From NCEH01 sp043195095 (GTDB lineage Bacteria > Pseudomonadota > Alphaproteobacteria > Rhizobiales > Xanthobacteraceae), in NCBI RefSeq assembly GCF_043195095.1, contig NZ_JBAFWN010000014.1: a DNA stretch of 64,000 bases. One strand, 5' to 3'. Of this stretch, positions 1-7,694 are shown piece after piece. Under the pieces are notes generated by a model. It had not been told where the DNA came from. It saw only the letters and a program-made list of their open reading frames with translations, and searched no databases. The stretch's first letter is position 1; each line of letters begins with the position of its first letter. Position numbers and translations under genes: made by a program.

Positions 1-171
1 ATATATAAAACAGGCACTTATCGAATCATGGCGCATGGGGACAGTTTCGGCACCGACCACGCCGGATCGCGCCGGCTGCCTGCAAAGCAACCTGCGTTCG
101 GTGAAAAAACGCGCAGTCCTGCCCTTTGTTCCGGCCTTTTAGGACCACGTAGGGCCGCCTTTCGCCGCCTA

Positions 172-192
172 TCTCTCTCCTTATAGGGAGAG
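172..192. repeat. Small stem-loop upstream of bioB
   Basis: Arms CTCTCC and GGAGAG flank a short TTATAG loop. No gene is supported in bases 1-302; the short reading frames there look non-coding. The hairpin may belong to the end of a gene lying left of the window or be an intergenic repeat. It does not match the BioR operator consensus TTATNNATAA. Confidence 0.4.
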
Positions 193-242
193 GCGAGGCG
201 CCTGCTGAATGTTGGCGCTCCCCCGCGCCCGGCTCTTTCGGC

Positions 243-269
243 TTGGTCACGCGGGGGATCGGGTATAAT
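243..269 (+). promoter_or_regulatory. Candidate sigma-70-type promoter for the biotin operon
   Basis: A perfect TATAAT hexamer at 264-269 lies about 33 bases before the bioB start. A TTGGTC hexamer at 243-248 could be the -35 element, but the 15-base spacer is short. This is a candidate from sequence match only. Confidence 0.4.
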
Positions 270-302
270 CCCTGGTGTGACAGTTCATGACAGGGCGAGA
301 CG

Positions 303-1349
303 ATGTCAGTTGCGATGGCCGTTCCTCAGGAGCCCCGCGCGGGCAAGGTTTCTAGCGCGAATTCCGGAGCCCCTAGCGCGAATTCCGGAGCCCCGGCGGC
401 CCGCACGTGGTCCCGCGCCGAAGCGCAGCGGCTCTATAATCTCCCTCTCAACGACCTTCTGTACGAAGCGCAGAGCGTTCATCGCCGGAACTTCGATCCC
501 AACAAGGTCCAGATGAGCCGGCTGCTCTCCATTAAGACCGGAGGCTGTCCCGAGGATTGCGGCTATTGCAGCCAGTCCGCCCATGCGCCCACGGGCCTGA
601 AGGCCTCCAAGCTGATGGAAGTGGAGCGGGTGCTGGCGGAGGCCCGCAAGGCCAAGGAAGGCGGCGCCACACGCTATTGCATGGGCGCGGCCTGGCGCAG
701 CCCGAAAGAGCGCGACATGGACATGGTGATCGCCATGGTGGAGGGCGTGAAAGCCCTCGGCATGGAAACCTGCATGACGCTCGGCATGCTCTCCCCACCC
801 CAGGCGGCCCAGCTCGCGGAAGCGGGGCTCGATTATTACAACCACAATATTGATACGTCGGAGCGCTTCTATAAGGAGATTATCACCACCCGCACCTTCG
901 CCGACCGGCTGGAGACCCTCTCCAACGTGCGCGACGCGGGCATCAAGGTGTGTGCGGGCGGCATCCTCGGCATGGGCGAGACCAACGACGACCGCATCGA
1001 CATGCTGCTGACCCTCGCCAACATGGACGTGCCGCCGGAGAGCGTGCCGATCAACATGCTGATCCCCATTCCCGGCTCGAAGCTGGAGAATGCAGCACCG
1101 GTGGACCCCATTGATTTCGTGCGCACCATTGCGCTCGCCCGCATCATGATGCCCACCTCCCATGTGCGCCTGTCGGCCGGCCGCACCGAGATGAGCGACG
1201 AATTGCAGGCCATGTGCTTCTTCGCCGGCGCCAACTCGATCTTTGTGGGCGAATGCCTGCTCACCGCCGACAATCCCGGCGAGGATCACGACGCTGCCCT
1301 CTTCCGGCGCCTGGGGATTTCGCCCGAGGAGGCGGACGTCGCCCAATGA
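303..1349 (+). CDS. bioB: Biotin synthase BioB
   Basis: Radical-SAM enzyme that inserts sulfur into dethiobiotin to make biotin, the last step of the pathway, in the cytoplasm. The 348-residue product has the radical-SAM cluster motif as CPEDCGYC near residue 80, with the expected BioB context (YCSQS, YCMGAAWR, YNHNIDTS). The first 40 or so residues form a low-complexity extension compared with E. coli BioB. It contains SANSGAP twice, encoded by a perfect 21-bp tandem repeat at 353-373 and 374-394. It is the first gene of a five-gene operon and overlaps bioF by ATGA. The ATG at 303 follows an AGGGCGAG-like ribosome site. Confidence 0.97.
   Translation: MSVAMAVPQEPRAGKVSSANSGAPSANSGAPAARTWSRAEAQRLYNLPLNDLLYEAQSVHRRNFDPNKVQMSRLLSIKTGGCPEDCGYCSQSAHAPTGLKASKLMEVERVLAEARKAKEGGATRYCMGAAWRSPKERDMDMVIAMVEGVKALGMETCMTLGMLSPPQAAQLAEAGLDYYNHNIDTSERFYKEIITTRTFADRLETLSNVRDAGIKVCAGGILGMGETNDDRIDMLLTLANMDVPPESVPINMLIPIPGSKLENAAPVDPIDFVRTIALARIMMPTSHVRLSAGRTEMSDELQAMCFFAGANSIFVGECLLTADNPGEDHDAALFRRLGISPEEADVAQ
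353..394 (+). repeat. Perfect 21-bp tandem duplication inside bioB
   Basis: Two adjacent identical 21-bp units at 353-373 and 374-394 begin TAGCGCGAATTCC. Each encodes SANSGAP, so the duplication preserves the frame and lengthens the non-conserved BioB N-terminus by seven residues. Confidence 0.95.
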
Positions 1350-2485
1350 GCGGACGGCTCGCACGGTTCGAAACCACCCTCGCCGGCCTCAAGGCCAAGA
1401 GCCGGCGGCGGGCCTTGGAAGGCCGGGCGGGATACGATTTCGCCTCCAATGATTATATCGGCCTTGCCGCCTCCCCCCGTCTCGCGGCGGCGGTGGAGGC
1501 GGCGGTCGCCCGCGGCGTCCCGGTGGGCGCGGCCGGCTCGCGCTTGCTGCGCGGCAATCATCCCGAACATGAGGCGCTGGAGGCGGAGGCGGCCGAATTC
1601 TTCGGCGCCGGGCGCGCGCTGTTCTTCGGCGGCGGCTATAATGCCAATGTCGCCTTGCTCTCCGCTTTGCCCCAGCGCGGCGACCTCGTGGTTTATGACG
1701 CGCTCATCCACGCCAGCGTCCACGAGGGTATGAAGACCGGCAAGGCTGAGACCGTCGCGGCGCTCCACAACGATGCCCAATCGGTGGAAGATGCGATCAT
1801 CGCCTGGCGCGCGCGCGGCGGGCGGGGCACGCCGTGGATCGTCGTTGAGACCATCTATTCCATGGATGGCGACGCTGCCCCGCTGGACGACCTCATCGCA
1901 ATTGCCGAGCGGCACGACGGTTTCCTGATCGCCGACGAAGCCCATGCCACCGGCGTGTTCGGGCCCGACGGGCGCGGGCGCGCGGCCCATCTGGAAGGGC
2001 GCGATGCCCTCATCACCCTGCACACCTGCGGCAAGGCGCTCGGCGCCTCGGGCGCTTTGGTGGCGGGGCATGCCACGCTGATCGACTTTTTGGTGAACCG
2101 CGCCCGCCCCTTCATCTATGCCACCGCCCCGTCTCCGCTGATGGCGGCGGCGGTGCGCGAGGGACTGCGCATGCTAAAGGACGAGCCGGAGCGCCGCGCC
2201 CGCCTTTCCGCACTGGTTGCACGCGCGGGCGAACGGCTCGGCGCCATGGGCTGGCCGGCCAGCGGCTCGCAAATCGTGCCGGTCATCCTCGGCTCCAATG
2301 CGCGCGCGGCGGCGGTGGCGGCGCATGTGCGCGCGGCGGGCTTCGATTGCCGCGCCATCCGCCCGCCCACGGTGCCGGAAGGAACGGCACGTCTGCGCAT
2401 TTCGCTCACCCTGAACGTGGACGAGGCCATCATCGACGGCCTCACGGGCGCCATCGCCGAGGCGCTGGAGCGGGTCGCGGCATGA
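1346..2485 (+). CDS. bioF: 8-amino-7-oxononanoate synthase BioF
   Basis: PLP enzyme that condenses a pimeloyl thioester with L-alanine to give 8-amino-7-oxononanoate. The protein has 379 residues, normal for BioF. It shows GSRLLRGNHPEHEALE, the aspartate region IADEAHATGVFG, and the PLP lysine in HTCGKALGASG. The open frame extends further upstream, but the ATG at 1346 forms an ATGA overlap with the bioB stop and gives the expected N-terminus MSGRLARFE, so that start is chosen. The 3' end overlaps bioD in the same way, indicating translational coupling. Confidence 0.96.
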   Translation: MSGRLARFETTLAGLKAKSRRRALEGRAGYDFASNDYIGLAASPRLAAAVEAAVARGVPVGAAGSRLLRGNHPEHEALEAEAAEFFGAGRALFFGGGYNANVALLSALPQRGDLVVYDALIHASVHEGMKTGKAETVAALHNDAQSVEDAIIAWRARGGRGTPWIVVETIYSMDGDAAPLDDLIAIAERHDGFLIADEAHATGVFGPDGRGRAAHLEGRDALITLHTCGKALGASGALVAGHATLIDFLVNRARPFIYATAPSPLMAAAVREGLRMLKDEPERRARLSALVARAGERLGAMGWPASGSQIVPVILGSNARAAAVAAHVRAAGFDCRAIRPPTVPEGTARLRISLTLNVDEAIIDGLTGAIAEALERVAA

Positions 2486-3129
2486 GCTTTCGTTTGGTCG
2501 TGACGGGCACCGATACGGGTATCGGCAAAACCGTCTTTTCCGCCGCCCTCGCGGGCGCGCTCGGCGCTTCTTATTGGAAGCCGGTGCAATCGGGGCTGGA
2601 GGAGGAGACCGACAGCGAACTGGTGCGGCGGCTCACCCGCCTGCCTGCCGACCGCATTCTGCCGGAGGCCTATCGCCTCAACACGCCGGCATCGCCCCAT
2701 CTGGCGGCGGAGCTGGACGGCGTCGCCATTGACCCCGGCGCGCTGGTGCCGCCTCAGGTCCAGGGCCCGTTGGTGATCGAGGGCGCGGGCGGGCTCATGG
2801 TGCCGCTGACGCGTTCGCTCCTTACCATCGACCAGTTCGCCCGCTGGGGTTTTCCGGTGGTGCTGTGCGCGCGCACGCAACTCGGCACCATCAACCACAC
2901 ACTGCTTTCGGTGGAAGCCCTGAAGCGACGCGGGATTCCGCTGCTGGGCATCGCCTTCGTCGGCGACGAGATGAGAGACAGCCAGGAGACGATCGGCGCC
3001 TTCTCCGGCGCACGGATCCTCGGCCGCCTGCCGCGCCTCGATCCCTTGACCCCCGATGCGCTGGCGGCTGCATTTTCCGCCGCCTTCGACATCGGCGATT
3101 TTGCGCCCGAACGCGCGGAACCCCTATGA
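2482..3129 (+). CDS. bioD: Dethiobiotin synthetase BioD
   Basis: ATP-dependent carboxylase that closes the ureido ring of 7,8-diaminopelargonate to give dethiobiotin. The 215-residue product begins MSFRLVVTGTDTGIGKT, which contains the BioD P-loop (GTDTGIGKT). It continues with the substrate region KPVQSG and the IEGAGGLMVP segment typical of BioD. The start at 2482 overlaps the bioF stop by ATGA, and the stop overlaps the bioA start at 3126. Length and motifs are complete. Confidence 0.96.
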   Translation: MSFRLVVTGTDTGIGKTVFSAALAGALGASYWKPVQSGLEEETDSELVRRLTRLPADRILPEAYRLNTPASPHLAAELDGVAIDPGALVPPQVQGPLVIEGAGGLMVPLTRSLLTIDQFARWGFPVVLCARTQLGTINHTLLSVEALKRRGIPLLGIAFVGDEMRDSQETIGAFSGARILGRLPRLDPLTPDALAAAFSAAFDIGDFAPERAEPL

Positions 3130-4394
3130 TGAACGCCTCCCCCGTCTGGCACCCCTTCACCCAGCATGCGACCGAACCGACTCCGCCGCTGATCGCGCGC
3201 ACCCAAGGGGCCTATCTCGAAACGGCGGAGGGCAAGCGCATCCTGGATGCGATTTCCTCCTGGTGGGTCATCACCCACGGCCATCGCCATCCCCCCATCA
3301 TGGAGGCGATCCGCGCGGCGACGGAGGAATTGGACCAGATCATCTTCGCCGGCTTCACCCATGCGCCGGCGGAAGCGCTGGCGCGCGAGCTGGTGAAGCT
3401 CACCCCGGCTGGGCTCGATCACGTCTTCTATTCGGATTCCGGCTCCACCGCCGTGGAAGTGGCGCTGAAGATGGCGCTCGGCACCTTCCGCAATCGCGGC
3501 GAAGGGCGCAGCCGCATCGTGGTGATGGAGGACAGCTATCACGGCGATACCATCGGAACCATGAGCGTGGGCGCGCGCGGCGTGTTCAATGCAGCATACG
3601 AGCCCCTGCTGTTCGCGGTCGACACCATCCCCTTCCCCGCGCCGGGCCGGGAACAGGAGACGCTGGACGCGTTCGAAGGCTTCGCCCGCGCCGGAAAGGC
3701 CGCCGCGCTCATCGTCGAGCCGCTGATCCTCGGCTCCGGCGGCATGCGCATGTATGGGCCGCAGGTCCTCGCCGAGCTGAAGCGCATCGCGCAAGAGACC
3801 GGCACCCTCTTCATCGCCGACGAGGTGATGACCGGCTGGGGCCGCACCGGCACCCTGTTCGCCTGCGAGCAGGCCGGGATCTCACCGGACATCCTCTGCA
3901 CGTCCAAAGGCTTGACCGGGGGCGCGATTCCGCTGGCGGCGACGCTTGCCACGGCGGAAGTGTTCGAGGCGCATTATTCCACCGACCGGGCCAAGACCTT
4001 CTTCCATTCCTCTTCTTATACCGCCAACCCCATCGCCTGCGCCGCCGGCCTCGCCAATGTGCGGGTATGGCGGGACGAGCCGGTGCGGGAACGGGTCGCA
4101 GCCCTCTGTTCCCTCCAGGCCGAACGCATCGCAAGGTTCGCGGGCGACGGGCGGTTCGAAAATCCCCGGCGCTGCGGCACGATTGCCGCGCTGGACCTGA
4201 AGGTGGCGAAGGGCGGCTATCTCGCCGAAGTGGGTCCGAAGCTGCGGGCGTTCTTCCTGGAGCGCGGCTTCCTGGTTCGCCCGCTTGGGAACGTGCTCTA
4301 TCTGATGCCGCCCTATTGCATCACCCCCGCTGAGCTCGACGGCTTGTATGAAGCCGTCGGCGCGGCAGCGGACCTGTTCGGAACCGCCCCATGA
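3126..4394 (+). CDS. bioA: Adenosylmethionine-8-amino-7-oxononanoate aminotransferase BioA
   Basis: PLP class III aminotransferase that uses S-adenosylmethionine as amino donor to make 7,8-diaminopelargonate. The protein has 422 residues. It shows the substrate-end motif VWHPFTQH near the N-terminus, SSWWVITHGH, YSDSGSTAVEVALK, EDSYHGDTIGTMS, the aspartate in FIADEVMTGWGRTG, and the PLP lysine in CTSKGLTGG. A second ATG directly follows at 3129. The gene overlaps bioD and bioZ by ATGA. Confidence 0.96.
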   Translation: MMNASPVWHPFTQHATEPTPPLIARTQGAYLETAEGKRILDAISSWWVITHGHRHPPIMEAIRAATEELDQIIFAGFTHAPAEALARELVKLTPAGLDHVFYSDSGSTAVEVALKMALGTFRNRGEGRSRIVVMEDSYHGDTIGTMSVGARGVFNAAYEPLLFAVDTIPFPAPGREQETLDAFEGFARAGKAAALIVEPLILGSGGMRMYGPQVLAELKRIAQETGTLFIADEVMTGWGRTGTLFACEQAGISPDILCTSKGLTGGAIPLAATLATAEVFEAHYSTDRAKTFFHSSSYTANPIACAAGLANVRVWRDEPVRERVAALCSLQAERIARFAGDGRFENPRRCGTIAALDLKVAKGGYLAEVGPKLRAFFLERGFLVRPLGNVLYLMPPYCITPAELDGLYEAVGAAADLFGTAP

Positions 4395-5380
4395 GCGCCT
4401 TTTCCACCAGCCGCATCATCGGCTTTGGCCATGCCGTGCCGGCGCGCGAGGTGCTGAACGCCGAGCTGGAAGCGCAATTGGCGCTGGAGCCCGGCTGGAT
4501 CGCCCGGCGCACCGGCATCGAGGCGCGCCGCTGGGCACAGCCTGGCGAGACGCTCTCGGGCCTTGCCCAGGGCGCGGCGGAAATGGCGCTTGCCGAGGCG
4601 GATCTTCCACGCGCGGACATCGGCCTGACCCTGCTTGCCACCTCGACGCCGGATCAACTTCTGCCGCCCACCGCCCCGCTGCTGGCGCACCGGCTGGGCC
4701 TCACCCGTTCCGGCGCAGCGGATCTCGCGGGCGCGTGCGCGGGCTTTCTCTATGCGCTGGTGCTGGCGGAAGGCTTCGTGCGGCTGCATCGCAAGCCGGC
4801 GCTGGTGGTGGCCGCGAATATCCTGAGCCGCCGGATCAATCCCGCCGAGCGGGGCAGTGCGGTGCTGTTCGCCGATGCGGCGGGCGCGGTCGTACTGGCC
4901 CCATCCGAAGAGCCGGACACCGGCATTCTCGGCGTGTCGCTGGCCGCCGACGGCGCCGGCTATGATCTCGTCACCATTCCCGGCGGCGGCAGCAGCCGGC
5001 CGTTCGGCCCGGACCTGCCGTTCGAAGAAACCCGCATGACCATCACCGACGGCCGCGAGCTGTACGTCCAGGCGGTGCGGATGATGACCGAATCCGCAAA
5101 GGCCGCGCTCCAGACTGCGGCCCTGCATGCGGGTGCAGTGAATTGGCTCGCGCCGCACCAAGCCAATGCGCGCATGCTGGACATGGTGGCCCATCAGCTC
5201 GGCATCGCGCCGGAAAAAGTGGTGCGCAGCATTGCCCGCTACGGCAATTCCTCGGCCGCGACGATTCCTTTATCCCTGTCCCTCGCGCATCGCGACCGCG
5301 CGTTCCGGCGCGGGGAAACCCTGGTGCTCACGGCGGCCGGGGCCGGTTTGACCGGTGGCGCCTGCGTGCTGCGGCTCTAA
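4391..5380 (+). CDS. bioZ: Beta-ketoacyl-ACP synthase III, BioZ type
   Basis: FabH-family condensing enzyme of 329 residues with an intact catalytic triad: Cys116 (LAGACAGF), His256 (PHQAN) and Asn286 (YGNSSAA). It is the last overlapping gene of a biotin operon rather than a member of a fatty-acid cluster. In some alphaproteobacteria BioZ condenses glutaryl-CoA from lysine breakdown with malonyl-ACP, so that elongation gives pimeloyl-ACP and BioC/BioH are not needed. Neither bioC nor bioH is seen here, which fits. The family is certain; the glutaryl-CoA role is inferred from operon context, and a housekeeping FabH is the alternative. Confidence 0.88.
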   Translation: MSAFSTSRIIGFGHAVPAREVLNAELEAQLALEPGWIARRTGIEARRWAQPGETLSGLAQGAAEMALAEADLPRADIGLTLLATSTPDQLLPPTAPLLAHRLGLTRSGAADLAGACAGFLYALVLAEGFVRLHRKPALVVAANILSRRINPAERGSAVLFADAAGAVVLAPSEEPDTGILGVSLAADGAGYDLVTIPGGGSSRPFGPDLPFEETRMTITDGRELYVQAVRMMTESAKAALQTAALHAGAVNWLAPHQANARMLDMVAHQLGIAPEKVVRSIARYGNSSAATIPLSLSLAHRDRAFRRGETLVLTAAGAGLTGGACVLRL

Positions 5381-5392
5381 GGGGAGAGTGAA

Positions 5393-5743
5393 ATGCGCCT
5401 GCACAAACTCGCGTGCGACGAACAATCCGCTGAAACAACGCCAATCGCGGCGGATGTGCTGATTTCCGGCACGCCGCAGACCCGCGTCTGGGTCACCTAT
5501 GACGCGCCCGCCGAACGCCTGTGCACCGGCGAATGGGAGGCGACGCCGGGAAAATGACGGGTGACCTACGAGGAATGGGAATATTGCCTCGTGCGCACCG
5601 GCCGCTGCATCGTGACTGGGGACGACGGCAGCCGCATCGAGGCGGGGCCAGGCGAAGCCTTCGTGCTGGAGCCGGGATTTTCGGGCACCTGGGAAGTGCT
5701 GGAAACCATGCGCAAGCACTGGGTCATCCGCACCCCCGCCTGA
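5393..5743 (+). pseudogene. Cupin-domain gene interrupted by one in-frame TGA
   Basis: An ATG at 5393, after a GGGGAGAG ribosome site, opens a frame reading MRLHKLACDEQ... to GEWEATPGK. An in-frame TGA at 5555-5557 follows, then the same frame continues without shift as RVTYEEWEYCLVRTGRC...GPGEAFVLEPGFSGTWEV to a stop at 5743. The joined 116-codon product resembles small cupins of the DUF861 type, in which a tryptophan is common at the interrupted place (GKWRV). A TGG-to-TGA change would explain the break. It sits 12 bases after bioZ. It is most likely a recent nonsense pseudogene; sequencing error or readthrough are alternatives. Confidence 0.75.
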
Positions 5744-5746
5744 CGA

Positions 5747-6673
5747 TCACCGCAAGGTCGAGCGGCGCTGAATGAGGTCGTGGGCGGCGAACAGCTCGGC
5801 CACCCAATCCACGAACACCCGCAGCCGCGCGCTGAGATGTCGGTTGGGCGGATAGACCACATGAAGCGGAAACGGCTCCGTGCTCCATGCGGTCAGCACC
5901 GACACGAGATCGCCGCGCCCGAGGGCGGCATGGGCAAGAAAGCTCGGCGGCTGGATGATGCCAAGGCCGGCCACCCCGGCGGCGAGATAGGAATTGCCCT
6001 CGTTCACCGAGAGCGCATAGCGGCCGTCGATCTCCAGCGTCTGCCCGTCGCGCACGAATTCCAGCGGGAAATATCGCCCCGTGCGGGCGCTGAAATAGCG
6101 CACTACGGGAAAGTCACCATCCAGCTGGCTCGGATGCGTGGGGGTGCCGTAGCGCGCGAGATAGGCCGGGGCCGCGCAGGTGATCATCCCGAGTTCGCCG
6201 ATGCGCCGCGCCACCAGGGACGGGTCGGTTATCTCGCCGCCCCGGATGACGCAATCCACATTCTCGCTCAGCAAATCCACCGGCCGGTCGGTCACGCCGA
6301 GGTCGACCTGAATATCGGGGTGGCGGGCGTAGAAATCCGGCAGTGAGGGAATGAGAACCAGCAGCGCCAGGCTGGGGCTGATATCGACCCGCAGCCGCCC
6401 CTGCGGCGTGCCTTGCTGCTGGGTCATCGACCCGTCCAGTTCGTCAAGGTCCGCCAAGAGCGTGACGGCCCGCTCATAATAGGCCGCGCCGTCCGGCGTC
6501 ACGGTCACGCGCCGCGTGGTGCGGTTGAGCAAGCGCGTGCGCAGATGCGCTTCGAGCTGCTGAATCTGCTTGGTGAGCGTGGGCTTAGGCACCCGCAGGA
6601 GATCGGCGGCCCGGGTGAATGTGCCGGCCTCCACCACGCCCACAAAAGCCCGCATTGCAGCAAATTGATCCAT
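5747..6673 (-). CDS. LysR-family transcriptional regulator
   Basis: Helix-turn-helix activator or repressor of 308 residues: N-terminal winged helix (MDQFAAMRAFVGVVEAGTF, then AADLLRVPKPTLTKQIQQLE) and a C-terminal LysR substrate-binding domain. The frame is open to 6706. The ATG at 6673 is preferred because an AAGGG sits ten bases before it, it gives the usual LysR N-terminus, and a palindrome occupies the bases just above 6706. The gene diverges from the hydrolase/RND operon, so that operon is its probable target. The effector is unknown. Confidence 0.93.
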   Translation of the reverse strand: MDQFAAMRAFVGVVEAGTFTRAADLLRVPKPTLTKQIQQLEAHLRTRLLNRTTRRVTVTPDGAAYYERAVTLLADLDELDGSMTQQQGTPQGRLRVDISPSLALLVLIPSLPDFYARHPDIQVDLGVTDRPVDLLSENVDCVIRGGEITDPSLVARRIGELGMITCAAPAYLARYGTPTHPSQLDGDFPVVRYFSARTGRYFPLEFVRDGQTLEIDGRYALSVNEGNSYLAAGVAGLGIIQPPSFLAHAALGRGDLVSVLTAWSTEPFPLHVVYPPNRHLSARLRVFVDWVAELFAAHDLIQRRSTLR

Positions 6674-6706
6674 ATCAACAGAGCCCTTAGCGGCTTTGGC
6701 GCTCAT

Positions 6707-6726
6707 TATTCACATATGGAAATAAT
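6707..6726. promoter_or_regulatory. Candidate LysR operator palindrome
   Basis: A 20-base near-palindrome reads TTATT-N2-CATATG-N2-AATAA, with 16 of 20 positions symmetric. It lies in the AT-rich divergent promoter between the LysR gene and the hydrolase/efflux genes. The position and symmetry suit a LysR-type recognition site. Its use is inferred. Confidence 0.55.
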
Positions 6727-6834
6727 GTAGTCAAAAATTGCATCTTTATTCAAGCGACTTAGGGGCATATCCATGACGCATCGCAAAACGCCGATGAACG
6801 ATTGGCTGGCTTTGCGCCAATCCGGACCCCTGCC

Positions 6835-7677
6835 ATGCCCCTGCCCTGGAGCGAAGATCGTATCGTGATGTCGAGTGGCGATGCCGTTCCGGTGCGCGTG
6901 CTGCGCCGGCCGGGTGCCTCGCGCACGGCGCCGCTCATTCTCCACCTGCACGGCGGCACCTTCATCACTGGCACGCTGGATGCCGGGTGCACCATCGCGA
7001 ACTTGCTGGCGCAAGCCGGCGCCACCGTGGTGTCGCTTGATTATCCGCTGGCCTGCGAAAAGCCTTTTCCCTACCCGCTCGACATCGCGTTCGCAGCTCT
7101 GGAAGGCCTCAACCGCGAGCGCGCCAAATGGAGCACCAAGCGCGCGCCGCTGCTGGTCGCCGGCGAGGAAGCCGGAGGCAATCTGGCCGCCGGCGTCGCG
7201 CTGATGGCGCGCGACCAGAAGGCCCCGCCGCTCGCGGGGCAGATCCTGATCTCGCCCATGCTCGACCCCTCGCTCGCCACCTGCTCGATCCGCGAGGCCG
7301 ATGCCGGCCCGGTGGGCTGCAAATGGGCGGACGGCTGGCAGAAATATTTGGGCTCCGCCGACAAGGCCGCCCATCCCTATGCCGCGCCCGCCTCCGCCTC
7401 GCGCCTCACCGGCCTTGCGCCGGCACTGGTGGTCACGGCGGAAGACGACCCCATGCGGGACGAGAGCGTTCGATATGCCGACAAGCTGCGCAAGGCGCAA
7501 GTGTGCGTGCAGGCCCACGTCTTCGACAGCCCCACCGGCTGGCCCGCCAGCCTTTCCGAAGCCGCATCGCGCGAGGCCGCCTGGGCCGAGCGGCTGCGCG
7601 ATTTGTTCTCCGCTTTCTTCGCCGAGCTTCGGGCCGCCATGCGGCCCGGCCTGCCGGCACAGTCCGCCCTTATCTGA
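6835..7677 (+). CDS. Alpha/beta-hydrolase fold protein, HSL-like, lacking the nucleophile serine
   Basis: About 280 residues resembling hormone-sensitive-lipase-type hydrolases. The oxyanion motif is HLHGGTF, the nucleophile elbow reads GEEAGGNLA where active members have GDSAGGNLA, and the acid region is AEDDPMRDES. The codon at 7168-7170 is GAA (Glu) in the serine position. The usual HGF histidine motif near the C-terminus is replaced by DSPTGWP. It is therefore unlikely to be a normal esterase. The start is uncertain: TTG at 6802, ATG at 6835 or ATG at 6868 are possible. A well-placed ribosome site and ATG at 6773 lead into a different frame. It is the first gene of the RND operon. Confidence 0.72.
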   Translation: MPLPWSEDRIVMSSGDAVPVRVLRRPGASRTAPLILHLHGGTFITGTLDAGCTIANLLAQAGATVVSLDYPLACEKPFPYPLDIAFAALEGLNRERAKWSTKRAPLLVAGEEAGGNLAAGVALMARDQKAPPLAGQILISPMLDPSLATCSIREADAGPVGCKWADGWQKYLGSADKAAHPYAAPASASRLTGLAPALVVTAEDDPMRDESVRYADKLRKAQVCVQAHVFDSPTGWPASLSEAASREAAWAERLRDLFSAFFAELRAAMRPGLPAQSALI

Positions 7678-7694
7678 ACGCCAGGATCGCTCCT

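Noticed and set aside
26..250. A 74-codon minus-strand frame at the left edge
   Set aside because: It runs through the small intergenic hairpin and has no family resemblance.
172..276. BioR operator upstream of bioB
   Set aside because: No TTATNNATAA-type site; the TTATAG at 181 lies in a hairpin loop and does not match the dyad.
306..1364. A 352-codon open frame antisense to bioB
   Set aside because: BioB on the plus strand has all motifs; the antisense product has no recognisable feature.
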